Positions 25,145 to 38,800 of a stretch of 64,000 nucleotides of DNA are shown one piece after another; the first letter of the stretch is position 1, and each line of letters begins with the position of its first letter. Source of the stretch: Setoptus koraiensis (taxonomy: Eukaryota; Arthropoda). Below the pieces are notes generated by a model. That model saw only the letters and a program-made list of their open reading frames with translations, was not told the DNA's origin and did not search any database. The stretch covers positions 496,001 to 560,000 of the forward strand of contig CM106586.1 of assembly GCA_048013815.1 (NCBI GenBank), given 5' to 3'. The position numbers were made by a program, and so were the translations under genes.

Positions 25145-27992
25145 TTATTTGTTCCAATGTCATCCAAGTTGAAAATCAAGTTCATCGTATTAAGTGACAA
25201 AGAGACAAGCGAGCAAAAAAGTCGTCACGAGAATAAGAATATCGAGGTCTTAACTTGGATCGGCTTACAATATATGATTGGATATGATTTATATATATAT
25301 ATCTAGTGCAATCAGTTTGTCAGTCGTGTGCAGCTGCAAATTAATTACAAATAAAAACTATTTCGGTCACCTCTCACTAGAGTAGCAAGACTCTAGTGAG
25401 ACTGTGCTAGTTAAATGTTAAGCGAGTATGCCTCTTGTGAAATCAGCTAATCGAACGCGTAATAATGACGTAATAACCGCGTTGACGAAGAAGCCATCTT
25501 GCAGTTTATAATCAGTTTAGTTCACACATTATAGTGTCTGTCTATATATGTGTCTAAGTCTTGGTGAACGTGCTGATGATGTGAATGTGATGATCTGAAA
25601 CGGCGTACAATGTCCATAAGTTAACATGACGTTTTTATCTGGAACTGGTGTGAGGTATTGACAAACAAGGTATCAGACAAACAAACAATAGTCAAACATG
25701 CGCATCACATGCCACATGATAAGCGGCATAACTTTTGTTAATGGCTGAATGACCATTGGTCAGCAGTGACTGCTTTTTCACTGCTTTGCACAAGTAACAA
25801 CAGCACAACAATAAAATATATAACGGGCCATAACGCTCAACTAGTCAGCCATCAGATCAGTTGTGATACATACGCTAACAGACACACACTTAACGCAAAT
25901 TGGCCCACAATGGAAAAGACTGTAGAAATCTTCATTGAAAAAGGTTCAATCTCATCACAACCTGACATCACTTGTTGTATTGCACAACAATGCACAATGA
26001 TGACACAAAGTTTGAAAATGTCGATAGATTTCAATTAAGTTCTGCAGTACCGAAATTACCTCTCAACACACGATTGAAATTCGTTTCACAATTTAATATA
26101 ATAACTGTAACAATTTACATGGTCTTCTTTCTCTATCAATCAATCAGCAGTGAGGCTATTTCGCAAACACCGAACAGTCTCGAAGGACCAAAACACCGCC
26201 ACTGAACACATCAATCAACGAACAATTAAGTTAGTTGAAAAGAATGGCCTTATTAAATTGGTGATGGTCATCAATTAAAAACTCAAGTAAAAAGCTCAAC
26301 TGACTAGTGGAGTGGACAAAGAAGAGCCAAAATCAGAGATTGAACTAGCAGCCGCGAAGCGCGTTTATACCAGCAAATACTTGTCAAGAAATACATGTAA
26401 GATCATATCATGAATTCATTCGGTGAGTTATTACTGATAATTATTACTTGCAATTAACGAGTCATTAACTTGTCATGCATCGAAAATTCAAATTATCGCT
26501 ATCGAGCACCTCAGCTTTCGAGTGCCGAGAATGAGATGCAGTGAAGTTAGTTGCCGTTCATACTTATGCAAAAGTAATTTCGTAGTAGTTCGTGTACAAA
26601 ATACTCTCGTGCTAGACTAGTAAGACCCACTCATACAACACAACAATACCGACTAATCCCGGCAACAAAATATTAGCTGTCAAAATAATTGGAACAAAAT
26701 TTTTTATTATTGCAAGCGAACAAGCTCAACAAATCCCAGTGAGAACATGCTCAATCATCTTTTTCTTGCTACTGACAATTTTGACACGCGTGAAAACGCA
26801 TGAGGTCTCTCTGAAGGTCCTTCTTGGAAAATTGTCCAGCGTTTATTTGGTCGACCAACAAAATGTTGTCAAAATGGGCACAAGTTGAAAAATCGTTGGT
26901 GTTGATGGAAACAAGCATGCTGTCAGAGCTGTTATGTCAGTCGACCACCAATGCGTCGAGCAACATATTTCGCGAGCCAAGCAATTGTAAAAACGTAAAT
27001 TGTACACCTGTCGTCGCACAATGCTGTCATGGACATTGTCGTAGTTACACAACAGCCACAGATATGCCAGGTATACCTGTGAAAGTGTTAATGTTGTTGT
27101 TAAACCGGCAGCAATTGGCGCTGGATATTACATAATATTACGTCGGGTATGTCTATATTATCGGACACACATAATAGTCAATATTGCGTGTCAGCTTTCT
27201 GTTAATATCACAACACTTGTTTTGTGTTACTCGATATCTCGATATTGCGCTCTGGAATAATCTTTTAGAAATTTAGCCCTCAGCTATCTTATGGCTGTGA
27301 CAGTGGCCGAGATAATGGCGAGATGGCCACACATAGAATAGAGAGTGTCAGCTTCGAATTGAACCCATTTACCGATATAACGGCATAGCGGTTGAATGCG
27401 CTCATTCACTTGCGAAGATGAGCTATTCCGGTGACTTCTTCTTTTCGCAGGCGCACCAATAGTCTTATTGACGCACTCACAAAGTCTCGAAATAACGTCT
27501 TGTCAATGGGGCCCCTCTGTAGGAGCCCCTGTCGCACTCACAGCTTGTCGCCCATTGATTGTGTGTAGTCACCTGTGCCAAGTACTTGCCATATTATGCA
27601 CACAGTCGGGGACGAGCTAGCGGCCAAAGGGCAAACAGAGAGATAAACAATGATGATAGATGACAAGTATAAAAGGAGTGAATGAAAAATCAATCATGAT
27701 CGCCAAATGTTCTCTTATGGAGCCCAAAGTTTCGCTTCAGTGCCCAATAACAGTTCTCTTACACTCACAATGACCTACTTTGCCATCACTGAATCTGTCC
27801 CTTTTTTTTCTGACATTCAGGCTTTACGTTTGTGTGTCTATTCAATTTATTTCCTCATTCAAGTATTATTTTTGTCCGAATCGAGCACCAGTTGTGCATC
27901 AATGCCCGACCATTTCCAACTGGAACCGATCAGTCCGATCAGTTAGAAATCGCCCTGCACGCTTGAGCCGGTCGCTCGATTGATTCACCTGA

Positions 27993-28034
27993 TTAGCTGG
28001 TTGATCAATTTGATTAAATTGATCAACCAGCTAA
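27993..28034. repeat. 42-bp perfect hairpin (19-bp arms, 4-nt loop)
   Basis: The left arm TTAGCTGGTTGATCAATTT and the right arm are exact reverse complements around the loop GATT. No flanking duplication is obvious. It could be a palindromic fold-back of a small element or a cruciform site. Confidence 0.9.
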
Positions 28035-31000
28035 AGCTAGTCCGGCATTTAAGTATGTAAAAATAAGCCAGTACCTGAATTAGAAATACTCGCCTCATCG
28101 ACAACTATTATTAATAGTATAACACAACTATCACTGAGTTTTGCCCGATTGTTATCCGCGCCCCAAAACCAGCATCACACACAAAATAAAATAGATAATA
28201 ATGATGATGATTTCAACTATCCAACAAGAGGCTGTACCATTATTTTGACATAACATGTGACAAGATAATATTATCCATTGTCGGCAGCTGACATGCAATG
28301 CTATAATATCAGCTGCCAAACAGTTAAATTTTTTGCACTTATTTATGATAGTGGCCTTGTGCAATTGTCGCCTCTGGGCCTCAATCGAACAACAGATAAT
28401 TTAGTCACCTGGTCGTTAAGTGTTTTTGCCGTCGCCATTCTCATTTCTGGTGGTCGTATTATCTATGTCGATGTCATTTGGCAACTTTACTATTTGCCAA
28501 CCTGTTTGTTTGTTGTTTGTTTGTTTGTCTGTCTGTTTGTTTGCCTGTTTGCGGTTGACTGTTTAACTTGCTCTATAACGATTCCTACGATATAACTGAT
28601 AACAACAAATACATGACATAACTGTACACGTAATAAATAAAGAGCCATCACTAGCATTGAAAATTGACATTTAGTGTCGAGCACACACCGTGATAGTAAT
28701 CAAAAATAACGATGCGATTCAATGTTGTTTACGATACATATAGGTAGGTATTGTGTACCATTTAGAGGCCTGAGTGCGTGCCGTCGGGGCTCGCACTGAA
28801 TGTTGGAACAGATAAATATCCGATGCCACGGAAAAGAGGGGGAGTAATAGTGTTTGGGTGTAAGACAGAACAGCAAACAAAAGTATATGAGAAGCACGTC
28901 ACATAACGTGGCGAATTTAATTAACAAGCCAGTTGACATGACAACTCAAGATGAACGCCACCGCACTCGGGCTCCGCTGCCGGCCGGATGAGTTATCTTT
29001 ATTTTTATTTTATTGCTTGTCTGTGGGCCTGTAACTCGTATTTCATCGACGGTGTCCGCAAGAATTTATTCAAATTTATGCTCATCTCGATTTACAAATA
29101 CAACTATGAACGAGTAACCCGTTTGTGCCCACGACGCTTTTTCGGGCATTCCACATTGACTTAGTTGGGCGAGTAAGTGAGCCGGGAATGATTAAAAACT
29201 GTCCAAGGTGAAAAGAAGCTCACTAACTTAAAATTACAGAGAATTTCTTAATGAAAATAGTCAAAGGGGCCGGTATCTTGTTGCTTGTCAGGTATAGACA
29301 ACGGCGAATAAATACGGAGAATATGAGAGGGGCAAAGAATAAAATTGAAACCTGAATGAATTGAACCTGAGTCGGTTTCAGTTATAATTAAGTAACGGGC
29401 ATCTGAATCTATATTGAAGGAGTGGCTCGAGTATTTGAGTTTGTTATGCGTGAAGGTAAAAGAAGCGCTCAAGCCAGATAAATTGTCCGCTCGATAAAAA
29501 GATAACTTTATTAGGTCTGCCAATCTGTTTAGGTGGTTTCAATGCGTGGTTTGTATTGAAGACTGAGCGTGTTCTTTTAATCTCAGCTCTCTACCCACTA
29601 TCGCTCTCTATCCAATAAATAAGCAAACTACAAATAACGAAATAGCATATAACAAGTGGCCTTCAATATATAAACGGGCCTCAATCAATATATTCACTCA
29701 TGATAAGCCTCTCTTTACATGAGTCAGTTGAGTTGATTTATTTACTATCTATTGGCAAGCTAATAGATCGATTTCTTTTCGTTTTTTTTTTTCGTTCAAT
29801 GTTTACCTGTGGTTCGAGCATAATAAATCGAAACTGAATGAGGGGTGGTCGTAGCTGAGACCAAACCACCTCTTTCATCATACATGGGTGCATGGATACA
29901 TGGAGTGGATCCGTGTTATAGGAGTTGTGCGTTGTATAAACTAATCACAAATAATAATAAATAGAGAGCGATGATAATAAACAAATAACAAGGATAAAGG
30001 CTAATAAAATACAAGCTGTTAGCTGTATCAGATTAACTATTAAATGCTAATGAACTTTATCGAGCGCTTCATTCAGCGCTCTCAGACGAGAGTAAATATA
30101 AACTCGTTTGTCATTTTGTTGTCATTTTCATAGTGCTCGTGTCATGACAAGATCGCTGGAAATGCTCGAATGATGTCTATTGGCTGAAGCCACATTCAGG
30201 TAAATATATGCAGGTAAAAAGGATGCAAGATGTAGGTGTCTATAGCTTGTCTGTATAACTGTCACCGTCATTATTAGATATTTAGACATGTAGTGCGTTT
30301 TCGCGCACTTACTGGGTTGCATCGAATGCCTGATAATTGATGTTAATATATTTGCATATCAACGTGCATGAGTTAGAAAGCAATCAACCGTCATCATCTG
30401 TCCAAATCCGCCAAGCAATCCGCTTGTGACATGTAATAAGTAGACATAGCTAGACATGGACATGCATTATGGGCCGACACGGGCTGCAAAAGGGGCCAAA
30501 ATAGGTATCAGTTATCAAGTATTATGTTCATGACACAACACGACCAATTTCACCATAAATTTATAAATTTATCTCTTCGAATTGATTAAACGATGATGAC
30601 AAGTTGGCCAATAATTACGGATAATTTGATGCTTACCCAATAACACCAAATACATATAGTACATCAATAAATGTGCTACATGTATGTTGTGTTTGCTGAC
30701 AACACTGTGCTGTAACGCAATGCTAAGCTAATAAAAGATCCACCGGCAAGCGATAAATTTACCAGTCGATGGGCGATGGAGTGGTAAATTTGGTCGATCT
30801 AGTGATCACAACAGCACAGTTATATATTATTTTTGCAGAATCATATTATCTGGATCTGTGACAAGCGTGTGACCTTGAACGCTATAAGCAGTTGACAGAT
30901 ATTGTTAGGCAAGAGTTTACGCTCAAGTTTATTGTTTAGTGTTTTGTTAGCAGATAAAGAGACGGCGCTCGAGAGGATCAATGTGCAATGGCAAAATAAA

Positions 31001-31319
31001 TGATCTGACAATTCATTCAATCATTCAATTCAGATCAACAAAGACGACAATAATGCCGAATAAATAAAAGACTATACATAAAATAACGATGAAGAGGCCA
31101 TCAACGGGGCCCCAATCTTGACATAGCTTTCACTTTCAGACTAGAATCTATTTAATTCTTATTGCGCGCATCTCCTCATCTGACAGTTTCATGTTAGCGA
31201 CTAGACCTTTCTATTGCTGCTTCTCGTGCCGTTGATGCAAATATATTCATCAGATCATCCCAGAGAATCTCCAAATGAATAGAGGCCCCCGTCTTGGTTT
31301 GTGTGCCTTTGTGTGGCAG

Positions 31320-31380
31320 CATGACGAGTGTGGCCTCATGACGCGCGTGGCCTCATGACGATTGTGGCCCCATGACGATG
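31320..31380. repeat. 17-bp minisatellite, about 3.5 copies
   Basis: Units of the form CATGACGnnnGTGGCCT in direct tandem. Confidence 0.85.
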
Positions 31381-32886
31381 ATAGTCGACACAACTGCATC
31401 CTTTTCTCTCATGCGTCTCTTATCAACGCACACAGATATGTTATATCCAAACAGGAAGTTGATCAGTTGTTGTCGGGGCATGTAGCAAAGGATTTGCACG
31501 CCATACACTGTGCTGGATTGTGTGTAAAGCGAACGAAAACGCTTAGTTGGGTATTTGTTTTTGCGTTAGTGTGTCTAGCACCGGTTTTTGGTCATCACCA
31601 TCGCTACTGATACCAGCATTTAACAGCAACTAACAGTCAGTATATAAACAATGGGCACACAAAACAAAACCCAAACAAACTCTATTCAGATACGCAGGCG
31701 AGACAAGTGTGACGTAATGTCTACCCACCTATTCATATGGCCCATATACCCTGGACACTTTCAATGCTATTGCCACCGTTATTAGGCACGTGTACTATAT
31801 CGTTTGCCGTGCTTCTGCACGCATTTTGTGTGTATAGCTTATTTTCGGAATCCCCAGAGATAATGTCATTATTTATTGTGAGCCTTTTGTCACGCTAAGC
31901 TCTTGTTTAAAATGCGTCTATCCAGCGGTAGCGTCCATGGTCGTACTTGCTTTGTTGTGAGCATGTGTTAGGCTGATCACACGCATTTGATACTATGCAT
32001 AAAATAATTTCGAGCCCACAAGTGATGATAATTATTGAGAGAAAAAAGATAATTTAATTTTGATTTTTTGGTCATGGCATCGCTTCGTTGAAAACAATCT
32101 TGCACCTCATGCGACCAATATATCATTATACAAATTGCGCCTACCCATCAAGCTTTATGTGAATCGCAATTCAACAAGACCGGCCCTGAGATCCGGCAAA
32201 ATCCCATGAGGCACGCTATTGCTAGGAATTGCAAATTGATTGAACGATAGAATAAGAAATATCGATAAAATGTCGTGCATCAAGTTAACGAAGCACGACA
32301 ATTTCAGCGGCAAGCCATTCTAATAGCATGATAAATGTTATTCAATCTTTTACAATATACCACAAGACACCGCACCTATCATACATGCTGCATTGTATGC
32401 AGTGGCATAACATAGAAATACACACACATATAAACATGCATATGCATTGCACGAAATAATACCGTTTCGTGGGTTGGGTAGCCGAGAATAAATTGACATT
32501 AGTCATGGACTGAGGTCACTTGAGTTAGGGGCAGTTTGATAACTAGCAACTAAACAAACTGGCCCCATCAAAGGTGAACGAACAGATTCTGTACGCTATG
32601 TCAGATAGGTGAGATATGCACGAGCGATCAACAAAATGATGCGACTGCAAACCAAAGAGGCCCGACGCCAGAGCAAAATGTTAGCCAAAATGTTAGTTCG
32701 GGGTCCAGATTGTTGCGACCATTACAAGTTGAGCACAGGACAGGCTTGCAACAAACAAACTTGATATGTGCAAGTTGATATTTAATGATGATGATGATTT
32801 TCAGTCAGGTTAGGTGTGTGCGACGCACTGACCAACAGCATTGGAACCGATGTAGCCTATAGGTGTTGTTAGTGACATGTAGCACA

Positions 32887-32896
32887 GTTATGTAAT
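32887..32896. promoter_or_regulatory. RTTAYRTAAY-type site GTTATGTAAT
   Basis: Exact consensus match; one of the dispersed set. Confidence 0.25.
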
Positions 32897-33445
32897 ATTT
32901 GCACTGTTGTAACAGAATTGAGTTGGGGCCGAGAGATGGATGCCTTTTCCATCATAGAATGTTCTCGAAAATATTTGTGCTCCAGCACAAGCGAATACAT
33001 TAAACTAGATAGCTTGACCAAAGATGAGACAAATCAACAACTGGCAGCTCTTGCAAAATTAATGACCCTTTTCTGCAGCAGGAACACAGCTAATAGAAAC
33101 GGAAGAGCTGAAAAGAGCGACCGGCCAACCACCTTGCTCTCTGGCCAGTTTGTGTTTGTTTGGGCTTGGCGTTATTTATGGAGGTCACGATATTGTTCGA
33201 TGGGTACGGTGCCCCATTCATACCAGCTGGTCATCTCTATCTCTGGTCATCTGGCAAAGTCACCTGAGCAAGCGGGCAAGTGGACAAGTGGGCATCCGAG
33301 TTGTGTAACATGAACAATTCATGGGACCGCACCGATGGGATTTTTGTTGCGAGCAAGCTGGCTGACTGTAACTCAAACTATGTTTGCTCAACGTTTCTGC
33401 TGATTGAATCAAACTCACACACTCATTTCACTTCACTTGACCTGA

Positions 33446-33945
33446 NNNNNNNNNNNNNNNNNNNNNNNNNNNNNNNNNNNNNNNNNNNNNNNNNNNNNNN
33501 NNNNNNNNNNNNNNNNNNNNNNNNNNNNNNNNNNNNNNNNNNNNNNNNNNNNNNNNNNNNNNNNNNNNNNNNNNNNNNNNNNNNNNNNNNNNNNNNNNNN
33601 NNNNNNNNNNNNNNNNNNNNNNNNNNNNNNNNNNNNNNNNNNNNNNNNNNNNNNNNNNNNNNNNNNNNNNNNNNNNNNNNNNNNNNNNNNNNNNNNNNNN
33701 NNNNNNNNNNNNNNNNNNNNNNNNNNNNNNNNNNNNNNNNNNNNNNNNNNNNNNNNNNNNNNNNNNNNNNNNNNNNNNNNNNNNNNNNNNNNNNNNNNNN
33801 NNNNNNNNNNNNNNNNNNNNNNNNNNNNNNNNNNNNNNNNNNNNNNNNNNNNNNNNNNNNNNNNNNNNNNNNNNNNNNNNNNNNNNNNNNNNNNNNNNNN
33901 NNNNNNNNNNNNNNNNNNNNNNNNNNNNNNNNNNNNNNNNNNNNN
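33446..33945. other. Assembly gap (500 N)
   Basis: Exactly 500 unknown bases, a placeholder length. The open frames crossing it are meaningless. Confidence 1.
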
Positions 33946-35687
33946 AGATTTTGTCAATGTGATTTCGCTTTATTAATGAGACATTAATTGTTGCGAGCGG
34001 CCGTCTGTTGGCCGGTCACCATTGTCTACGTGTGTGTGTGTTTGTGTATAAATTGACGGGTTGTTATGTAACGAGCGGCCAACGGGTGACGCGTCGTACA
34101 ACTGTTTGCGCTCATTAATCAGCTCATTAATCAAGCTGCGACAACATTTGAAATTTGCAGTCGCCAACATTATCGACTGTATGTATGCGTCCGACTCATC
34201 GAGTCGAGTGTGTGCGTGTTGGGCGCCAAAGAGTTAATAGCCGCCGCTGGAAAGATCTAGATAGTCGAGTCGGTAAATAGCGTGTACGCTGGCGGTAGCT
34301 CGAGGCGAGTCGTGTGATTATTTTGTGACATTCATACCAGTCATTCATTCATTCATTCATTCACTGATTCATTCATTCATTCGCTCGTTCGTTTTAGTGG
34401 CGTCGTTGTCAGTTTGCAAGTCGCGAACGCCGCTATGCTAAGCACATACGCGCATTTGCAGCGCCACTCGATATAACAGCGCTGCTCTACTTGTTATTGC
34501 AGTGATTTTTGTTATATACGCGGCCTATCTGTTTCGTTGGCAAACTATTTATCAGCGCAACTATATCAAGCGATGATATATTAAACATGGATAGATATGC
34601 ACACGACGAAGAAAAGAATGGGGCGCGCAAATCAAACCAGTGGAGTGAGACTCACTCAGTGAGAAGTGGGCCTAAAGAGAGAGAGAGCGAGTTTATATCG
34701 AGTGGCGCACAGTTGCTCGCAACATGCCATTTGCCAGCCATGATAGTTGTAGCTCGATAAAATGAGAGAAAAAATAGAAATAATGGGCCAGCCAAAGCGG
34801 TTAGATTATTGTTGTTTTCTGTGTTCTTGTTCGCTACAAATTTCGCTCCTGTTAACATTTATGCGAAGCTTGCTCCCTGCTTTACATGTTACCGTTACGT
34901 TGTCAGCCGCTAGTAGCAGTCGTCGTAACTGTAACTTTTTTGCCATTTTTTCGCCATTGCAACGAGCCCGCATCGAGTCGCCTTGTTGCAGTTTTGTCGC
35001 GCGAAATATTTCAATGCCTGTCGCGCTGTTGGTGGCGAAAGAGAGGCGAGAAATAGGAAGAAAAGGCAAAATTTGAGCGCCTCAGGCACGCTTTTTTGCC
35101 TAGCTGCTGTCACAATGGCAATACAGTTGAGCAGTATCAGTTGTCGACAAAATAACAGCACACACACACATGGCACAAAACTTGTATTCAAATTCGTTTT
35201 TGGACAGATTCAAATCGGGCACATCAACGAGTGCGAGCAGTGAGCGAAGGAAAGAAAAATCAACAAATATCAACAGTATAGTTGACAGCGAGACAGCAAA
35301 ATCAGCATCGCAAAAAGCCCGCACCGTGCGTAATCGTCGCCAGTCAATCAAACAGACCCAAGTCGTCGGAAGTGGCGACTTTTAATTGTGCCTACAGCCA
35401 GTGTGCCTGCGCTCGAGAGAATTGCATCGAAAGTTATAGTAAATAACACTCAATTGAACACAGTTGAGCGCAAATAAATGTGCCCGTAAATGTGTGGTCA
35501 TCGTGGCAAGACACAGCTCATAAAAACGCGTACAATACCGATCAATAATAACAGAGTGGCGCCCCCTCGTCAAGCACCGACAGTCATTGAGATAGATGAG
35601 CTATTAGTTAATTAATTAACTGAGTCAATAGAAGTAGCAACAGAGGTAGCGATAGTGGTAGTGGTAGCAGTAGTTGTTGTGGCAATC
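33946..35687. other. Probable promoter / 5' UTR region of the proximal Shaker first exon
   Basis: Directly upstream of the candidate first coding exon. It holds an ATTC tetramer tract (34344-34383), a GTTATGTAAC site (34063-34072) and a 16-bp palindrome AGTTAATTAATTAACT (35606-35621). A 71-codon frame (35170-35385, Ser/Arg/Lys-rich, beginning MAQNLYSNSFLDRF) could be an upstream ORF if this is transcribed leader. No TATA box is convincing. The promoter role is inferred from position only. Confidence 0.35.
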
Positions 35688-35848
35688 ATGGCGTATACCG
35701 CAACAATGTGTGGTCAGTTGCCCTACGATAGGAACATGCCTGTCCAAGATCACCCAAACTATCGCGCCATGTACAATCACATGTTTGGCACGATTCATTC
35801 GCACGGTGCCGGCGCAAGCTCGAGCGCCAATCAACAGCAGCAAGTTGG
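35688..35848 (+). CDS. Shaker (Kv1) channel, probable alternative first coding exon
   Basis: ATG at 35688 opens 53 codons plus two bases, ending in AAGTTGG|GTGAGT, a strong donor. The exon ends in phase 2, exactly what the acceptor at 41897 needs; splicing gives ...QQQQV-G-SLPKSQ. Drosophila Shaker joins its variable 5' exons to the common exon at G-SLPK, so junction and phase both fit. The encoded N-terminus (MAYTATMCGQLPYDRNMPVQ, then a His/Tyr/Met segment, Ala/Ser and Gln4) precedes the cytoplasmic T1 domain and would set N-type inactivation if it acts as a ball. It is not the long ShB-type N-terminus. The exon call rests on splice logic, not on strong sequence similarity. Confidence 0.6.
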
Positions 35849-38800
35849 GTGAGTCCAAACACACGTTAGATCGAAAATAAATCGATCGTTACGTAATGTC
35901 AGTTTATATTTCAACTTATTAGCCTATTATCTCTTGTTGTGTTGCCAATAGTTGCAATGCCCGCAATAATAACCGACGCAATAATGACAGTGACACGAGT
36001 GGTGGCGCTACTGGCGACCAACAACGCCGGCCAAAGTGGTGCAAAGGTCAAGGTCGCACCAGATAATTGTAATGTGAGGCAAGTGTGCGCGATAGTGCAA
36101 AAGTGAGCAATCAGAGAAAACTCACAACCAGACCAGATTATCGGACAGCACAAAGAGAGTGCGATTATCGGCAAAATAAACGGTTGCCCATTGTTGTCGT
36201 TGTTGTTGTTGTTGTTGTTTGTGTGTTGTATGGGCATTAACAGCTTAAAGCTTCAACACCATGTAGACAGTTGCCATTTCGAGGCCCATTTCGAAGCATG
36301 CCCAACAACAGCTGACTATCAATTATAATCGTGATGATTATAAACAACCATGGCCAACAACCAAACAATACAATACTGCTGCTAGCTCCATGCCACACAA
36401 ACAGCAACTTAAACCGGGCCCATCTCGCTGCCATTCAACGAGGAGCTCAGATTGTTGTTCTCGAGCCACTGGCACCAGTTCGAGCGCTCTTTTTCTTCGC
36501 TTCGCTCTCGAAGGTCCCCCTCTGAGACCCTCTGAAAGGCTGGCTACCTACTTTGTTCACTTAGTGTTGCGCCATTCAAATCGGCCGCCCGATTCCGGCC
36601 CTAAGTGCCGCTGGCTCGGGGGGCATCGCTCGAACATTACGCAACCGCCGGATCGTCGCCACATCGAGCGTCTATTGTTGCTAGCCATCGTCAATATATT
36701 TTCGGTGTCATCTCGGCGGCTACTTAAAGTCTGCTTACCTATCTATCATCACCAACTGCATGTGTACGCAATCCATCATCCATGTTATTACTTTATGCAA
36801 TGCTCGCCCTCCGCTAGTCGCTCAACCGCTAGTTTGCTTGGCACTCACAGTGAAAGTCCCATTTCGATCCATCACATCCAGTTGCTACCACATCTCCACA
36901 ATTGTCGCCACCTGACGAGCACGAACGAAAGTAATCGCTGAAACAACAAAATCAAATCATTTTCCACACGCACCGGAAACTATGCTATCAATTACATATC
37001 AGCTCAATATTACATTATCGAGGCTCTTACATGTGCACTTGTGATATTTTTTTCGCATTACATCTATTCTGGGAGTAATCGAACAACGAACAATACCTGA
37101 TTTCGGGCAAACAATTCGGGCATCGTTGACAACTACGACAGTATCGAAAATTTAACTTCCGGCCTTCGTTCGTCCCAAACGAAAGAGTTGTCAGCTTTTT
37201 GCGAGTTGTGCAAAACAACACTAACATCATGCACACTATTTTCTCGTTTCCGAAAAATATCATTACAGTTTTTCGGATTGTTGTGAGGCCATCTTGCACA
37301 CAGCGGCGGCACTTTTTTCCACTGTGAATACACTTTCTTGCACCCGTACACAAGTATGTATATGGGCAGGTCTGGGCGAGCCGAAACTGTTGGCCGGCCT
37401 CAAAGTTGCTCGGATAAAATTATTTCGGTGTTCGCCCAACTGGCCTCTCAAGTGCCCATCTCACAAATCAATCTATCATTATTTCGCAATACACAATTGC
37501 GCCCTATCGAGCTCATCATTTTGCGACTGTTTTTTTGCTTCGGAGCGCCATTCATTTAGTGCTGCCATCTCGAGTGCCGCCACACGAAATGAGAAAAAAA
37601 AATTCTTTGTCTGCGTGCTTGGCCCACGTATTTCTTGCTCTTGCTTGATGCTCGGGCTACTTTTCGAGTGGTCGCTGTCCACAGCAAATTGGCACCAGTG
37701 CCAATTGAGTTGTATACAAGCTACGCTACATGGCGAGGCTACAACCGATCTGAGAAGTAATGATGCTGCCAGTGACAAGATAAACTGTTCCGTGTCCGTT
37801 TGTTCTTTTTGCGTATATATATATACCTTAACGACAATAGCCACTTGTGTGTCGTAGATAAAGCCCGCTTGTCAATATTACAGAGACAGAGAGAGCGCGC
37901 GTGAGTCTGGCGCGATGATCGACAACAATCGCGGAGGACAAATCGACCATCCGAACGTCCGAGTGGGCCCACGTTCGAGCACTTTCTCTCTCTCTCTCTC
38001 TCTCTCTGGCGCTGGCAAGCGCAACTAAACGAACAGTTGTGATCAATGACAGCCGAGCTGTCAATTGGTGTCGTCGCCGTTGTAGCCCCAAGCGGCCCCA
38101 ACAGGCGGCGTGATCTCTCATGGCGTTCTTGCCAGTGCCACCATGTCTTGCTGCTGCCTGTTTTGAGCGCAAATTAACAGGAAGTGGATGGCATGAAAGC
38201 AAGAGGGCCGCGTACGTGTGTGTGTGTGTGTGGGTTGATGTTTTATTTCTCTCTATATCGTTCCATGTTTTGTCGCCATTTTCTTTGTTTGAGGGCTCTT
38301 TGTAGTTTTTTCTTTTTTCGTATGAGCGCTGCCATTGACTCGGCCGAAATTTGTCTCTCTCGCCCACTATCGGCTTAAGTTTGCATTATACACGGCCAAC
38401 ACTGACCAGTCAGCTCGCCGGCTTGTTTAAGTGGAGTCGCGTTTGGCGCCCCACACAGGCCCCAGTTGACCGTGTGAGCATGCTCACTAATGCTGCCGCT
38501 TCTGTCGTGTATTTGTTGTCCAGTGGCAATCAGATCGTGGCGTATCGCATCTCATCGCATTATCACTCCATCGGTTATGTAATACAAATACGCACATAAT
38601 CAGTCCCAAGTTAGCCAGATAAAGGTCAGCACAATTGCAAGCGGCCATTCGTGAGCGACACGGACCATGTTGCATATGTCCACTGTCGCATTGAATCAAA
38701 TCGCTTGCTGCCAGTGGACACAACGTGCACAAGACACACAGACACAAGACAACGACCAAACGAGACAAGAAACATTAACAGTTAATGGGAAACGAATCCA

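Larger units (their letters stand above)
24063..33445. other. Gene-poor region, no supported gene
   Basis: No open frame here has domain support. A TATAAAAGG at 27668-27676 lies upstream of a short frame beginning at 27707 but the product is unrecognisable. Simple sequence includes a 23-bp triplication (25076), a TTTG tract (28503-28555), a 17-bp minisatellite (31320-31380) and a 42-bp hairpin (27993-28034). It may be intergenic or a distant Shaker intron. Confidence 0.55.

Noticed and set aside
27668-27946. TATAAAAGG followed by a 79-codon frame at 27707
   Set aside because: The TATA-like motif is good, but the product has no recognisable feature and no splice or poly(A) context was found.
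33280-33987. Frames crossing the N runs (also 61826-62584)
   Set aside because: They exist only because N runs carry no stop codons.
36390-36941. Frame of 183 codons
   Set aside because: No domain, no codon-usage support, inside the first Shaker intron; similar frames occur on both strands nearby.
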